Shown here: one piece after another, positions 46,807-56,044 of the stretch
Layout of the letters: each line of letters begins with the position of its first letter
How positions within the stretch are numbered: position 1 is the stretch's first letter
Assembly (NCBI GenBank): GCA_030145205.1
Contig: JAQYVZ010000013.1
Location: 19,182-83,181 of the forward strand
Source: Desulfuromonadales bacterium
Lineage (GTDB): Bacteria > Desulfobacterota > Desulfuromonadia > Desulfuromonadales > BM103
Length of the DNA stretch: 64,000 bases
Reading direction: 5' to 3'
Notes under the pieces: model-generated
What the model was told of the DNA's origin: nothing
Database searches by the model: none
The model's input: the letters and a program-made list of their open reading frames with translations, nothing else
Translations under genes and position numbers: made by a program

Positions 46807-47634
46807 ATGAACACCTTACGCACCGTAGCACTACTGACCATGCTCACCCTCGGCCTGGTCTTTATCGGCGGCCTGATCGGCGGCAAAGGCGGCGCCCTGA
46901 TCGCCCTGCTCCTGGCCGGCGTGATGAACCTTGGCTCCTACTGGTTCTCTGACCGCATTGTCATCGCCATGTACAAAGGCCAACAGGTCAGCAGCGGCCC
47001 GCTTTATGATGTTGTGGAAGAGCTCTGTCAGCGCAACCAGCTGACCATGCCGCGAGTCTACACCCTGCCGCAGGCCACACCGAACGCCTTTGCCACTGGC
47101 CGCAACCCGGAGCATGCCGTGGTCGCCGCCACCGAAGGAATTCTTGGCAGCCTGAGCCGCCAGGAGCTGATGGGCGTCATGGCTCACGAGATGGCACACG
47201 TCAACAATCGCGACATCCTGATCGGCTCGATCGCTGCAACCATTGCCGGCGCCATTGCCTACCTCGCACATATGGCTCAGTGGGCTGCGATTTTCGGCAA
47301 CAACGATGAAGACAGCAACCCGGTCGCGATGATCGCCCTGGCCATAATCGCCCCAATGGCGGCCATGCTGGTGCAGATGGCAATCTCCCGCTCCCGCGAA
47401 TATGAAGCGGACCGCACCGGCGCCAGGTACTGCGGCGACCCGCAACATCTGGCCAGCGCCCTGCGCAAACTGGAGATGGCCAACCAGACACGGCCGATGC
47501 CGAAGGTCAATGAAGCAACCGCGCACATGTTTATCGTCAGCCCCTTGAGCGGCGGTGGCGTAGCCAAACTCTTCTCAACCCACCCGCCGATGGAGGAACG
47601 CATCCGCCGGCTGGAGAACATGACCATCATCTAA
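46807..47634 (+). CDS. htpX: HtpX-type membrane zinc metalloprotease
   Basis: A 275-residue M48 protease of the inner membrane that works in membrane-protein quality control beside FtsH. Two N-terminal helices (about 7-25 and 28-47) are followed by the zinc motif HEMAH (H127, E128, H131), two more helices (about 140-160 and 175-195), and SREYEADRTGA with the third ligand. GAGGATTT precedes the ATG. Single gene after the def-fmt terminator. Confidence 0.95.
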   Translation: MNTLRTVALLTMLTLGLVFIGGLIGGKGGALIALLLAGVMNLGSYWFSDRIVIAMYKGQQVSSGPLYDVVEELCQRNQLTMPRVYTLPQATPNAFATGRNPEHAVVAATEGILGSLSRQELMGVMAHEMAHVNNRDILIGSIAATIAGAIAYLAHMAQWAAIFGNNDEDSNPVAMIALAIIAPMAAMLVQMAISRSREYEADRTGARYCGDPQHLASALRKLEMANQTRPMPKVNEATAHMFIVSPLSGGGVAKLFSTHPPMEERIRRLENMTII

Positions 47635-47645
47635 CATTCTCTTTT

Positions 47646-47790
47646 AACGCTGAGACGCCAAGACGCTGAGAAACCAAAGATCAAGACCTGGCTATGGTGT
47701 TAACTGCAAACCCTAAAAAATGGGTTTTAGGTTTAAGCCGCTTCCTGTATCTTGATTAAGACTTTCTTTGCGTCTCTGCACCTCAGTGTT
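47646..47790. repeat. 145-bp inverted-repeat element (REP/MITE-like)
   Basis: The outer arms are an imperfect inverted repeat of about 40 bases each (left arm starts AACGCTGAGACGC, right arm ends GCACCTCAGTGTT), and the centre is a tighter palindrome, AAACCCTAAAA against TTTTAGGTTT. The whole could fold as one long hairpin. The ACGC/AGACGC-type tandem pattern resembles short dispersed repeats common in Geobacter relatives. It fills the gap between htpX and rsmB and shows that the longer rsmB reading from 47752 is not the real start. Confidence 0.7.
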
Positions 47791-47826
47791 GATCTTTTGT
47801 TCCCCCCCTTTTCCGGGATAACCACA

Positions 47827-49176
47827 ATGGCTGACGCTCGACATCTTGCCCTGACCGTGCTGGAACGGGTTGCCAACGGCAGCTACGCCGACCGCAGCCT
47901 CGATGCCGCCCTGCGTCGTCAGAAGGACCTCGACCCACGCGACCGCGCCCTCGCCACCGAACTGGTCTACGGCATCCTGCGCCAGCAGAATCGCCTTGAC
48001 TTCGCCCTGTCGAAGCTGAGCAGCACTCCCTTGAAGAAATTAGAGTTGCGTGTCCTGCTGCTGCTGCGCATCGGGGCCTATCAACTGCTCGAGCTCGACC
48101 GCATCCCGACGCCGATTGCTGTACACGAAACCGTGGCCCTGGCCAAGCAGGTCAAGCTGGCCCGCGCCACCGGCCTGATCAATGCCATCCTGCGCCGACT
48201 GGGACGGGAAATGGCACAGATCGCCTGGCCGGATCCACAGGTCGACCCGGTTGCTTATCTGACCTGGTGCACATCCCTGCCGAAATGGCTGGCGCGCCGC
48301 TGGCACAAGACGCTGGGTGCTGAAGCACTGCTGCTCGCCGAAGCCCTGCGCCAGCCGGCTCCTTTTACCCTGCGGGTCAACACCCTCAAAACCTCCCGCA
48401 GTGACTACCTGGAACAACTGACAGCTGCCGGCCATGACGCTGCCGCGACAAAATATGCCCCGGAAGGCCTCCTGCTTCGTAAGCGCGGCGCCACACCTCT
48501 GCCAGGTGATGCCGAGGGCCTTTACCAGGTTCAGGACGAAGCGAGCATGTTGATCGCCCACCTGCTCGCTCCCGCCGCGGGAGAACAGCTGCTCGACACC
48601 TGCGCTGCGCCGGGTGGCAAAACCACCCACCTCGCTGCCCTGGCTGATAACCGGGCAAGCATCGAAGCGCTCGACCTGCACGTCAACCGTCTGCATTATA
48701 TCGAAGAAGGTGCGGCTCGCCTCGGCTGCGCCGGCATCCGCACCCGTGCCTGGGACATGACCGAGCCACCCGATTTCGCCGCACCGGGCAGCCTCGACGG
48801 TGTTCTGGTCGACGCCCCCTGCAGCGGCCTCGGTGTGCTGCGCCGCAACCCGGAAGCCCGTTGGCGCCTCCAAGAAACAGACATCACCGACTTGGCCACC
48901 CGCCAGCAGCAGATTTTGACGCAGGCCGCCCGTCTGGTCCGTCCCGGCGGCCGCCTGGTCTACTCTGTCTGTACGGTGACTCCGGAAGAAACGGAACAGG
49001 TCATCACGCAGTTTCTGGAACGTCACAGCGACTTCCAGCCCACCCCCCTGGCTGACAAACTGCCGCAGAGCTGCCGTGAGCTGTTCGATACCGCCGGCCA
49101 ATTGCGCACCATGCCGCACCGACACGGCATGGATGGTTTCTTTGCCGCCGGTTTCCGGCGGGAGCCTTCCACCTGA
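47827..49176 (+). CDS. rsmB: 16S rRNA m5C967 methyltransferase
   Basis: A 449-residue enzyme with an N-terminal NusB-like RNA-binding domain (about 1-140) and a C-terminal Rossmann methyltransferase. CAAPGGKTTHLA is the SAM site; the two catalytic-site cysteines are in VDAPCSGLG and VYSVCTVTPEE. The ATG at 47827 gives the usual N-terminus (MADARHLALTVLERV). It converges on the SpoIIM-like gene. Confidence 0.95.
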   Translation: MADARHLALTVLERVANGSYADRSLDAALRRQKDLDPRDRALATELVYGILRQQNRLDFALSKLSSTPLKKLELRVLLLLRIGAYQLLELDRIPTPIAVHETVALAKQVKLARATGLINAILRRLGREMAQIAWPDPQVDPVAYLTWCTSLPKWLARRWHKTLGAEALLLAEALRQPAPFTLRVNTLKTSRSDYLEQLTAAGHDAAATKYAPEGLLLRKRGATPLPGDAEGLYQVQDEASMLIAHLLAPAAGEQLLDTCAAPGGKTTHLAALADNRASIEALDLHVNRLHYIEEGAARLGCAGIRTRAWDMTEPPDFAAPGSLDGVLVDAPCSGLGVLRRNPEARWRLQETDITDLATRQQQILTQAARLVRPGGRLVYSVCTVTPEETEQVITQFLERHSDFQPTPLADKLPQSCRELFDTAGQLRTMPHRHGMDGFFAAGFRREPST

Positions 49177-49277
49177 CCTCCCCACCCATTGCCGCTGGTG
49201 GGAAACCAAACCGCTCGCCTACAGATGTGCCAGCCAGTCGGTCACCTGCAGAATGAGGACAAGTCGGGGGGGACTGC

Positions 49278-50036
49278 CTACGGCGTGTAGATTGCTTCCA
49301 CCACTCCGGCAACCCAGAGGAAAGAAATGACCACCATCAGGCAAAGCTGCAGCGGATAACACGACCTGAACCGATTGATCTCGCACAGAACCCCCTTTGG
49401 CCAGTGCGAAGCCACCCCTTTCTTCACCAGCAGGTAACCGGAAAAGGGGATCGCCGCAGCCAGAACGATCATAGGAACCTCCAGAACACCATGCGGAAGG
49501 ATCATGACCAGAACCTCTGCCAATGAGCCGAAAACATACTGTCCGGAAGCCACCATACAACCAATCATCACACCAAAATAGACCATGCTCACCACCGGAA
49601 TCACGAACAGGCAGAAGTAGGTCAGACGCAGCTGCGGATCAGGAATGTTGCAACACCCTGGCAGCAACTGCAAAACATCCGGATGCGGGTCATGCCTGGC
49701 TTTTCTAGCCCACAAGGGAAATCGACTGGAGATTTGCCCGGGAACACCATGCGCGGCCAATGACAGAGCCGAGGCAATCAGCAGGGCGACCAAGAGATTT
49801 GACAGAAAGATAAGCAGCGTCTCTTCGATGCCCAAGCGCGTTCCATATGCAAGCAGCGGGCGACCGACATGCCTGATGCCGGAAGTCGCAGCGCCCAAGG
49901 TACGCGTCGGACGGAGCAGGCCGACCTCGACCAACCACATGACCGCAAGGTAGCTCAGAAGGGTCGCGAGGAGCAGACGGCCCATCAGAGCTCGCCAAGC
50001 CTGGAAAATGATCAAATAGTAGGATGGCCGTTTCAT
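49278..50036 (-). CDS. SpoIIM-like (DUF95) membrane protein
   Basis: A 252-residue protein with about six hydrophobic segments. The family signature PHGVLEVPMIVLAAAIPFSGY lies at about residue 180-200. SpoIIM acts in forespore engulfment in Bacillus, but homologues are common in non-sporulating bacteria, where their role is unknown. No sporulation genes are seen here. Divergent from rpe. Confidence 0.8.
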   Translation of the reverse strand: MKRPSYYLIIFQAWRALMGRLLLATLLSYLAVMWLVEVGLLRPTRTLGAATSGIRHVGRPLLAYGTRLGIEETLLIFLSNLLVALLIASALSLAAHGVPGQISSRFPLWARKARHDPHPDVLQLLPGCCNIPDPQLRLTYFCLFVIPVVSMVYFGVMIGCMVASGQYVFGSLAEVLVMILPHGVLEVPMIVLAAAIPFSGYLLVKKGVASHWPKGVLCEINRFRSCYPLQLCLMVVISFLWVAGVVEAIYTP

Positions 50037-50204
50037 AACAATCGTCCGAAAAATACTATTTCATCAGCCGGGAATGCAGTCTCTCACCCCATAAGTCGTG
50101 TCTTACAATAAGAATATCCTTTTTACGACAATCGGCAATGTTGGCGAACTGATTGTTAAAATGTTATCCTAGCCCATGCATGCTTATCACAGGAGCCGAA
50201 TCTC

Positions 50205-50870
50205 ATGATCAAAATCGCCCCCTCGATTCTTTCCGCCGACTTTGCCCGCCTCGGCGAGGATGTTGCCGCCGTTGACCAGGCCGGCGCCGATTACATCCAC
50301 GTTGATGTCATGGACGGGCATTTCGTCCCGAACATTACCATCGGCCCGCTGGTGGTCGCAGCCTTGCGCGCGGTGACGGACAAGCCTCTCGATGTCCACC
50401 TGATGATCGAGAACCCTGATCTGTATATTCCCGAATTCGCCAAGGCAGGCGCCGATATCATCACGGTCCACCAGGAGGCGGTGCCGCACCTGCACCGCAC
50501 GGTGCAGCTGATCCACAGCCTTGGCAAAAAGGCAGGTGTCTCGCTCAACCCGGCCACGCCGGTCGATACCCTCGACGTGATCATCGATGACCTCGACCTG
50601 GTGCTGGTCATGTCGGTCAACCCCGGCTTCGGTGGTCAGGCCTTCATCCCCGCAGCCCTCGACAAGATCCACTCCCTGCGCACGGTGATCGACCGGCGCG
50701 GTCTCGACACTGAATTAGAAGTGGACGGCGGCGTCAAAGTCGACAATATTGCCCAGATCGCCGCCGCTGGCGCCGATGTGTTTGTGGCCGGCAGTGCCGT
50801 CTTCGGTGCAGGTGACTACCGGGCCACTATCGCCACCCTGCGCGAAGCGGCGGTCAGTGTGAGCACCTGA
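50205..50870 (+). CDS. rpe: Ribulose-phosphate 3-epimerase
   Basis: A 221-residue TIM-barrel enzyme of the pentose phosphate pathway. [13 protein letters not shown] at the start, [16 protein letters not shown] with metal ligands, [10 protein letters not shown] and VDGGVKVDN are all present. AGGAG lies 9 bases before the ATG. Its stop overlaps the Nudix start by one base. Confidence 0.97.
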   Translation: MIKIAPSILSADFARLGEDVAAVDQAGADYIHVDVMDGHFVPNITIGPLVVAALRAVTDKPLDVHLMIENPDLYIPEFAKAGADIITVHQEAVPHLHRTVQLIHSLGKKAGVSLNPATPVDTLDVIIDDLDLVLVMSVNPGFGGQAFIPAALDKIHSLRTVIDRRGLDTELEVDGGVKVDNIAQIAAAGADVFVAGSAVFGAGDYRATIATLREAAVSVST

Positions 50871-51466
50871 TGCACCTTGATTACGACCATCTGTCAGCCT
50901 CCCTGCGGGAGTTTCCGCGCCAGACAATCCCCGTGACAGGGTTGCGCCCGGCGGCGGTTCTGCTGCCGCTGTTCCGCCAGGAGGGCCATGACCGACTGCT
51001 GTTTACCCTGCGCACCGACCATCTGGAGCACCATTCGGGCGAAATTTCTTTCCCGGGAGGCGCCAGCGATGCTGGCGATATTGACTTGGTCGCCACCGCC
51101 CTGCGCGAAACCGAAGAGGAAATCGGTCTCCCCGCAGACAACATTCAGGTCCTTGGCCGGCTCGACGATTTTTATTCCATTCACGGTTACCATGTTGTGC
51201 CTTTTGTCGGCGTGATCCCGCTGCCTGATCAGTTACAGCTTGAAACTGCCGAAATTGCCGCCGTCTTCGATGCGCCCCTGATCCACTTCCGTGACCCAGC
51301 CATCCACCGGGTCGAGGACTGGACCCATGAAGGCCGCGTCCACCCGGTCGACTTCTACCAGTACGGCGACCACGTCATCTGGGGCCTGACCGCAGCCATC
51401 CTTCGCCAGTTTCTCGAGATTGCCGGTATGTCATCTGGTGATTGCTCTCTGTCGGCAAATCTGTAG
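50870..51466 (+). CDS. CoA pyrophosphatase (Nudix hydrolase)
   Basis: A 198-residue Nudix protein of the NudL/UPF0035 kind, which cleaves CoA and derivatives to 4'-phosphopantetheine and ADP. SGEISFPGGASDAGD leads into ALRETEEEIGL, together the CoA-type Nudix box. The first acidic position of the box is Asp, as is usual for this subgroup. Coupled to rpe by an ATG/TGA overlap. Confidence 0.88.
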   Translation: MHLDYDHLSASLREFPRQTIPVTGLRPAAVLLPLFRQEGHDRLLFTLRTDHLEHHSGEISFPGGASDAGDIDLVATALRETEEEIGLPADNIQVLGRLDDFYSIHGYHVVPFVGVIPLPDQLQLETAEIAAVFDAPLIHFRDPAIHRVEDWTHEGRVHPVDFYQYGDHVIWGLTAAILRQFLEIAGMSSGDCSLSANL

Positions 51467-51514
51467 AATACAGCTGGTGACTGTTTTCTTCTTAAAGCAA
51501 CCTGGCCGAAGACC

Positions 51515-53353
51515 ATGACATCCTCCCGTCAACAACAGCTGCTCGAACGCCTCCGCCACGGTCCAGTGATCATCGGAGACGGCGCAATGGGCTCTCAGCT
51601 CTACCAGCGAGGCGCGCCACTCGATGCGGTGTTCGAATACCTGAACCTGCTGCAACCTGAGATGGTCAGCCAGGTTCACACCGACTACGCCGCCGCAGGA
51701 GCACAGCTACTGGAGACCAATACCTTCCGGGCCAACCCGCTGCGCCTCGACAGCTACGGCCTGGCGAGCCGGTGCCGCGACATCAACCTGGCCGGGGCAC
51801 GCCTGGCCCGGCAGGCAGCCTCTCCCGACAGCTGGATTGCCGGTTCTGTCGGTCCGCTGTACCAAGCCCCAGACGCGGGGCCTCTCTCCATCACAGCAAA
51901 GCGGGATGCCTTTCACGAGCAGATGACCGCTCTGGCCGAGGGCGGCGTCGACTGCTTCCTGCTGGAGACCTTCGGCCAGACAGAAGAGCTCCTGCTCGCC
52001 CTTGAAGTGGCGAACCGGATCGGCCTACCCGCAATTGCCCAACTCGCTTTTGCCGAGGGAGGCTTCACCGGTGACGGCCTGGCCGCGCCGGAAGCAGCTC
52101 GCCGTCTCGCGGAGCATGCACCGGCAGCCATCGGTGCCAACTGCGGTGCCGGCCCGCGCGAACTGCTGCAGGTTCTTCAATCTTTAAGCGCCGTCACCGA
52201 CAGCCCGCTCTCCGCATTTCCGAACTCCGGCTTCCCGCAATACATCGAAGGCCGCCACATTTACCTGGCGACTCCGGAATACTTTGCCGAACTGGGCCGG
52301 GAGATGGTTGCCACCGGCGTCAGCCTGATCGGCGGCTGCTGCGGCACAACGCCTCAGCATATCGCCGCCCTGGCGGCCGCCCTGGCTGACCACCACCCCG
52401 GCCAGCGTCCAGCGGCCCCGCCACCTCGGAGCGTTCGGCCCTTACCAGCTGAGCCGACGACCCGGCCCCATCATTTTCTGGACGACTGGGGCAAGCGGCC
52501 GCTGATTACGGTTGAGCTGCCGCCGCCGCGTGGCCTGGACATCTCCACGACCCTGGCTCGCGCCCGCACTCTCGCCGAGGCGGGGGTCGATGCTATCAAC
52601 CTTGCCGAGAACCCGTTGGGCCGGATCCGCATGGGCAACCTGGCCCTGGCCAGCCGCATCCAGCAGGAGATCGGCGTCGAAGTGATCGCCCACATCACCG
52701 GACGGGACCGCAATCTGCTCGGCTTGCATTCGGAGCTGATGGGTGCTCACCTGCTCGGCCTGCGTACCTTGCTGGCTGTGACCGGCGACCCCGTGGCCGT
52801 CGCCGGGGAAACGGGCGCCACCAACGTCTTCGATGTCAATTCGGTAGGGCTGCTCAAGCTGCTGACAGCCCTGAACCAGGGAACCAACCTGTATGGCGCC
52901 AATCTGGGCGACCATTGTACGTTTCTGACCGGCGCCGCGTTTAACCCGAACGTCGCTGACCTGACCGGTCAGCTGGCGAAATTGACAAAAAAAATGGCTG
53001 CTGGAGCGCGCTTTATTCAGACCCAGCCGGTCTATGACGACATTGTGCTGGAACGCCTGGCCGATGCCGTACAAAGTCTGGACGTGCCGATTTTCATCGG
53101 CATCATGCCGCTGGTCAGTGAACGCAACGCCCTTTTCCTGCACAATGAAGTTCCCGGCATTCAGTTGCCGGAGACCGTTCGTGGGCGCATGCACGGCCTG
53201 TCCGGTGAAGACGGCACCCGCGCCGGCATGGCAATCGCCGGCGAGCTGGTTGAGAAATCACGCTCTCTCGGTTTTGGCGGTTTCTACCTGATACCGCCCT
53301 TCGGCAAAGTGAATCTCGCCGCGGAATTGATGACCCGGATTCGCACGACCTAA
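51515..53353 (+). CDS. Bifunctional homocysteine S-methyltransferase / methylenetetrahydrofolate reductase
   Basis: A 612-residue fusion. Residues about 10-295 are a homocysteine methyltransferase barrel with zinc ligands in GANCGAGP and GGCCGTTP; residues about 325-612 are a MetF-like reductase (ELPPPRGLD, AVTGDP, FIQTQPVYD, IGIMPLVS). The fusion lets methyl-THF made from methylene-THF meet homocysteine, but the N-terminal part lacks the cobalamin and folate modules of MetH, so the true methyl donor for methionine here may be different. The family exists in Firmicutes and some deltaproteobacteria. The ribosome site is weak. Confidence 0.92.
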   Translation: MTSSRQQQLLERLRHGPVIIGDGAMGSQLYQRGAPLDAVFEYLNLLQPEMVSQVHTDYAAAGAQLLETNTFRANPLRLDSYGLASRCRDINLAGARLARQAASPDSWIAGSVGPLYQAPDAGPLSITAKRDAFHEQMTALAEGGVDCFLLETFGQTEELLLALEVANRIGLPAIAQLAFAEGGFTGDGLAAPEAARRLAEHAPAAIGANCGAGPRELLQVLQSLSAVTDSPLSAFPNSGFPQYIEGRHIYLATPEYFAELGREMVATGVSLIGGCCGTTPQHIAALAAALADHHPGQRPAAPPPRSVRPLPAEPTTRPHHFLDDWGKRPLITVELPPPRGLDISTTLARARTLAEAGVDAINLAENPLGRIRMGNLALASRIQQEIGVEVIAHITGRDRNLLGLHSELMGAHLLGLRTLLAVTGDPVAVAGETGATNVFDVNSVGLLKLLTALNQGTNLYGANLGDHCTFLTGAAFNPNVADLTGQLAKLTKKMAAGARFIQTQPVYDDIVLERLADAVQSLDVPIFIGIMPLVSERNALFLHNEVPGIQLPETVRGRMHGLSGEDGTRAGMAIAGELVEKSRSLGFGGFYLIPPFGKVNLAAELMTRIRTT

Positions 53354-53400
53354 CCGCCGGCACCCGGAGGACGGGCCGCCACAGCACAAGGAGCTGCACC

Positions 53401-53829
53401 ATGAACACTGTAATTCGAAGCAGCCTGATCGGCCTGTTGCTCTGTTGCCTGTCGGCCTGCGGCCTCAACAGCCTGGTCCAATCGCCGGCGGACCAGCGCC
53501 AGGAAGCCCTCGACACCTTTTTGCAGGCCCTACGCCTGGGTGAATTTCAAGTCGCGGCCTCTTACCTGACAACCGAGCACAGCGCGCCATTTCTCGAGCA
53601 GATCACCCCCCTGAAAAAGGACCTGAACATCGTTGATACGCGGGTCGAACTGGTCACCGTTCTCGACGAAGGAAAGAAAGTCGACGTTGTCCTGGAACTC
53701 GATTATTTCCTGTTGCCATCAGCGACGGTCAAAACGCTCAACTACAATCACACCTGGGTCTATTTTGACGCTAACGAAAATCAGCTCGGGATTTACCTGA
53801 TCGAAACCCCCTTTCCGGCATTTCCCTGA
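53401..53829 (+). CDS. Small lipoprotein of unknown function
   Basis: A 142-residue protein with a type II signal: a hydrophobic stretch LIGLLLCCLSAC gives a lipobox LSAC with the acylated Cys at residue 20. The mature part looks like a small alpha/beta domain (NTF2-like in feel, with TFLQALRLGEFQVAASYLT). It begins 47 bp after the methyltransferase fusion and may share its transcript. I do not recognise a family. Confidence 0.75.
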   Translation: MNTVIRSSLIGLLLCCLSACGLNSLVQSPADQRQEALDTFLQALRLGEFQVAASYLTTEHSAPFLEQITPLKKDLNIVDTRVELVTVLDEGKKVDVVLELDYFLLPSATVKTLNYNHTWVYFDANENQLGIYLIETPFPAFP

Positions 53830-53897
53830 TACCATCGGGACATAGCCCGACACATTGCACAAGCCCGATTTAAGCCTTTAAACAAAGTACTTTTCCC

Positions 53898-53927
53898 TTG
53901 ATTTCCCAGCTCTCTCTGTGTTATCTA
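53898..53927 (+). promoter_or_regulatory. Possible promoter of sfrBA
   Basis: TTGATT (53898-53903), 18-base spacer and TATCTA (53922-53927) form a weak sigma-70-like promoter. The start would be near 53934, inside the shared operator. The leader would be about 120 bases. Low certainty, since the -10 box is poor. Confidence 0.35.
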
Positions 53928-53929
53928 GC

Positions 53930-53943
53930 TGCATACTGTATAC
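53930..53943. promoter_or_regulatory. Operator upstream of sfrB, shared with nuoA
   Basis: TGCATACTGTATAC is identical over 14 bases to the site at 36104-36117 on the other strand. It is a near-palindrome, GCATAC-T-GTATAC. Here it overlaps the likely transcription start, a repressor-like position. Confidence 0.65.
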
Positions 53944-54053
53944 ACTGTGGGCAAACATAAACTGCCAGGCATCAGCCGCAGAGTGAAGGTCGTCAGCAGA
54001 CCCTTCTCCTGCGGTCTTGTGCGTGGGAAACCCAACATATTGGGAGGTTTAAC

Positions 54054-56006
54054 TTGGCTGAAGTAATGTTTTCCAGCTGGGGCGGTGAGGTCATCGACAA
54101 CCGCAAAAGCGGCGAGTTACAAGACCTGCCGGTCAAATTACCGAGCAGCTATCTGAACGAAGGACGCGTTGGCGCCTTCATGGGCTGGGACGGAATCATT
54201 CTGACCGACAAGAATGTTGATATCGTTGCCATGGCCGCCGAATACATCAAGCGCGTGCAGGAAAAATACTGCTGCGCCAAATGCACTCCGGGCAAACGCG
54301 GCACACGAGTCATGACCGACACCATGGCGCGGATCCTGGAAGGACACGGCGAAGAGGCTGATCTGGACACGCTTACTGGTCTGGGCGACTTGCTAGAAAA
54401 CTGCAAGTGTACCCTCTGCATGACCGCTGCGCAGCCGATCGTCGACTCGGTCAAGCATTTCCGCGACGACTATCTGGCCTATATTCGCGGCGAACGCAAG
54501 CCGCAGCTGGCCAAAGCGTACCGCGACAAGCTGACCGCGCCCTGCATGGACCGCTGTCCGGCGCACATCGACATCCCGGCATATATCGAATCAATCAAGG
54601 ATTACCGGTTCGACCAGTCGCTGGGCGAAATTCGTGATCGCATGCCGATCCCGGCAGTGTGCGGCCGTGTTTGCCCGCATCCTTGCGAGGAGGCTTGTCG
54701 CCGTGCCCTGATTGATGAACCGGTCAGCATCATGGTGCTCAAGCGGGTTGCCTCGGATCATGAGCGGCTGCACCATCACCAACCGCCGATGCAACCGAAG
54801 CCGCCGACAGGCAAGAAAGTCATCTGCGTTGGTGCCGGTCCGGCCGGCCTGACCGCCGCCTACTACCTGGCGCTGGAAGGCCACAAGGTCAAGATTATCG
54901 ACATGCTCAACGAACCGGGCGGCACTGTGGCCGTCGGCATTCCTGATTACCGGATGCCGCGCCCGCTGTTGCAACGTGAGGCAGACATCATCTCCGACCT
55001 CGGCGTTGAGATCGAATACGGTGTCAAGCTCGGCCGCGATGTCTCTCTGCGCGAGCTCAAGGAGCAGTACGACGCAGTCTTCCTCGGCACCGGCGCCTTC
55101 AAGTCAAAGCCGATGGGCGTCGAGGGTGAAGACCAAGGCTACGACGGCTTCTCGGAAGGTGGTATTCACTATCTGCGTAAAGTGGCCCTCGGTGAACCGA
55201 TCGAGACACCGCCGCGCGTTGTGGTGGTCGGCGGCGGCAACACCGCCATCGACTGTGTCCGCGTCGCCCTGCGGGAGGGTTGCGAGGAATCAATCCTGCT
55301 TTATCGGCGAACCCGTAAAGAAATGCCGGCGGAGCCGTATGAGGTCGATGATGCTGAGGAGGAAAACGTCAAGTTTATGTTCCTGGCGCTACCGACCAAA
55401 CTGATCACCGAGAACAACAAGATCGTCGGCGTCGAAGTCCTGAAGATGCAACTCGGCGAGCCTGACGATTCTGGTCGTCGCCGTCCGGAGCCGATCCCCG
55501 GCAGCGAATACATCGTTGAATGTGACTTGGTCATTCCAGCCATCGGCCAGGACCCCGACCTCTCTTATCTGGAGGAAGGTGACTACGGCATCAAGCAGAC
55601 CCGCTGGAACAGCATTGTCACCAACGACGGAACCATGATGACCGACAACGAAGGTGTGTTCGCCGGTGGCGACTGCGAATATGGCGCCATGACCGTCGTG
55701 CTGGCGGTCGGCCACGGCAAGCGTGCGGGCAAGGTCATGCACCGCTACCTGACGGAAGGCAAGTCATACCTCGACGAAGAAGACGCCATGGAAGACATCG
55801 TCAACACCTTCGGCGCCTTCGACAAGAATGAGAACCTCGGCATCATCGGCGGCCTGCATCGCGAGCACCAGCCGAAAATTGATGGAGCAGAGCGCGCTCA
55901 GAACTATGACGAGATTGAATTGGCCATGCCGGAAAGCCAGGCGGTCCGCGAAGCGGAACGTTGCCTGCGCTGCTACCGGGTTGCCATGGTTGCCGTCAAC
56001 GACTGA
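54054..56006 (+). CDS. sfrB: NADPH oxidoreductase beta subunit, GltD-like with NuoF-type N-terminus
   Basis: A 650-residue protein. Residues 1-140 resemble the C-terminal part of NuoF with a cluster site CCAKCTPG at 73-80 and CKCTLC at 117-122. Residues 140-650 are a GltD-like flavoprotein with Fe-S ligands (C164, C168, C203, C207, C211, C215), an FAD loop VGAGPAGLTAAY at about 259-270 and an NADPH loop VVVGGGNTAIDC near 390. This matches SfrB, half of the soluble Fe(III) reductase / NADPH oxidoreductase of Geobacter, which is thought to move electrons between NADPH and another carrier. The start is TTG with GGGAGG 6 bases ahead. It is followed 38 bp later by sfrA. Confidence 0.92.
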   Translation: MAEVMFSSWGGEVIDNRKSGELQDLPVKLPSSYLNEGRVGAFMGWDGIILTDKNVDIVAMAAEYIKRVQEKYCCAKCTPGKRGTRVMTDTMARILEGHGEEADLDTLTGLGDLLENCKCTLCMTAAQPIVDSVKHFRDDYLAYIRGERKPQLAKAYRDKLTAPCMDRCPAHIDIPAYIESIKDYRFDQSLGEIRDRMPIPAVCGRVCPHPCEEACRRALIDEPVSIMVLKRVASDHERLHHHQPPMQPKPPTGKKVICVGAGPAGLTAAYYLALEGHKVKIIDMLNEPGGTVAVGIPDYRMPRPLLQREADIISDLGVEIEYGVKLGRDVSLRELKEQYDAVFLGTGAFKSKPMGVEGEDQGYDGFSEGGIHYLRKVALGEPIETPPRVVVVGGGNTAIDCVRVALREGCEESILLYRRTRKEMPAEPYEVDDAEEENVKFMFLALPTKLITENNKIVGVEVLKMQLGEPDDSGRRRPEPIPGSEYIVECDLVIPAIGQDPDLSYLEEGDYGIKQTRWNSIVTNDGTMMTDNEGVFAGGDCEYGAMTVVLAVGHGKRAGKVMHRYLTEGKSYLDEEDAMEDIVNTFGAFDKNENLGIIGGLHREHQPKIDGAERAQNYDEIELAMPESQAVREAERCLRCYRVAMVAVND

Positions 56007-56044
56007 TAACCGTTTACGATAAAGCTGACAAAGGGCAGATTTCG

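Noticed and set aside
49278..50036. SpoIIM-like gene as evidence of sporulation
   Set aside because: DUF95/SpoIIM homologues are widespread in non-sporulating bacteria and no other sporulation gene is seen.
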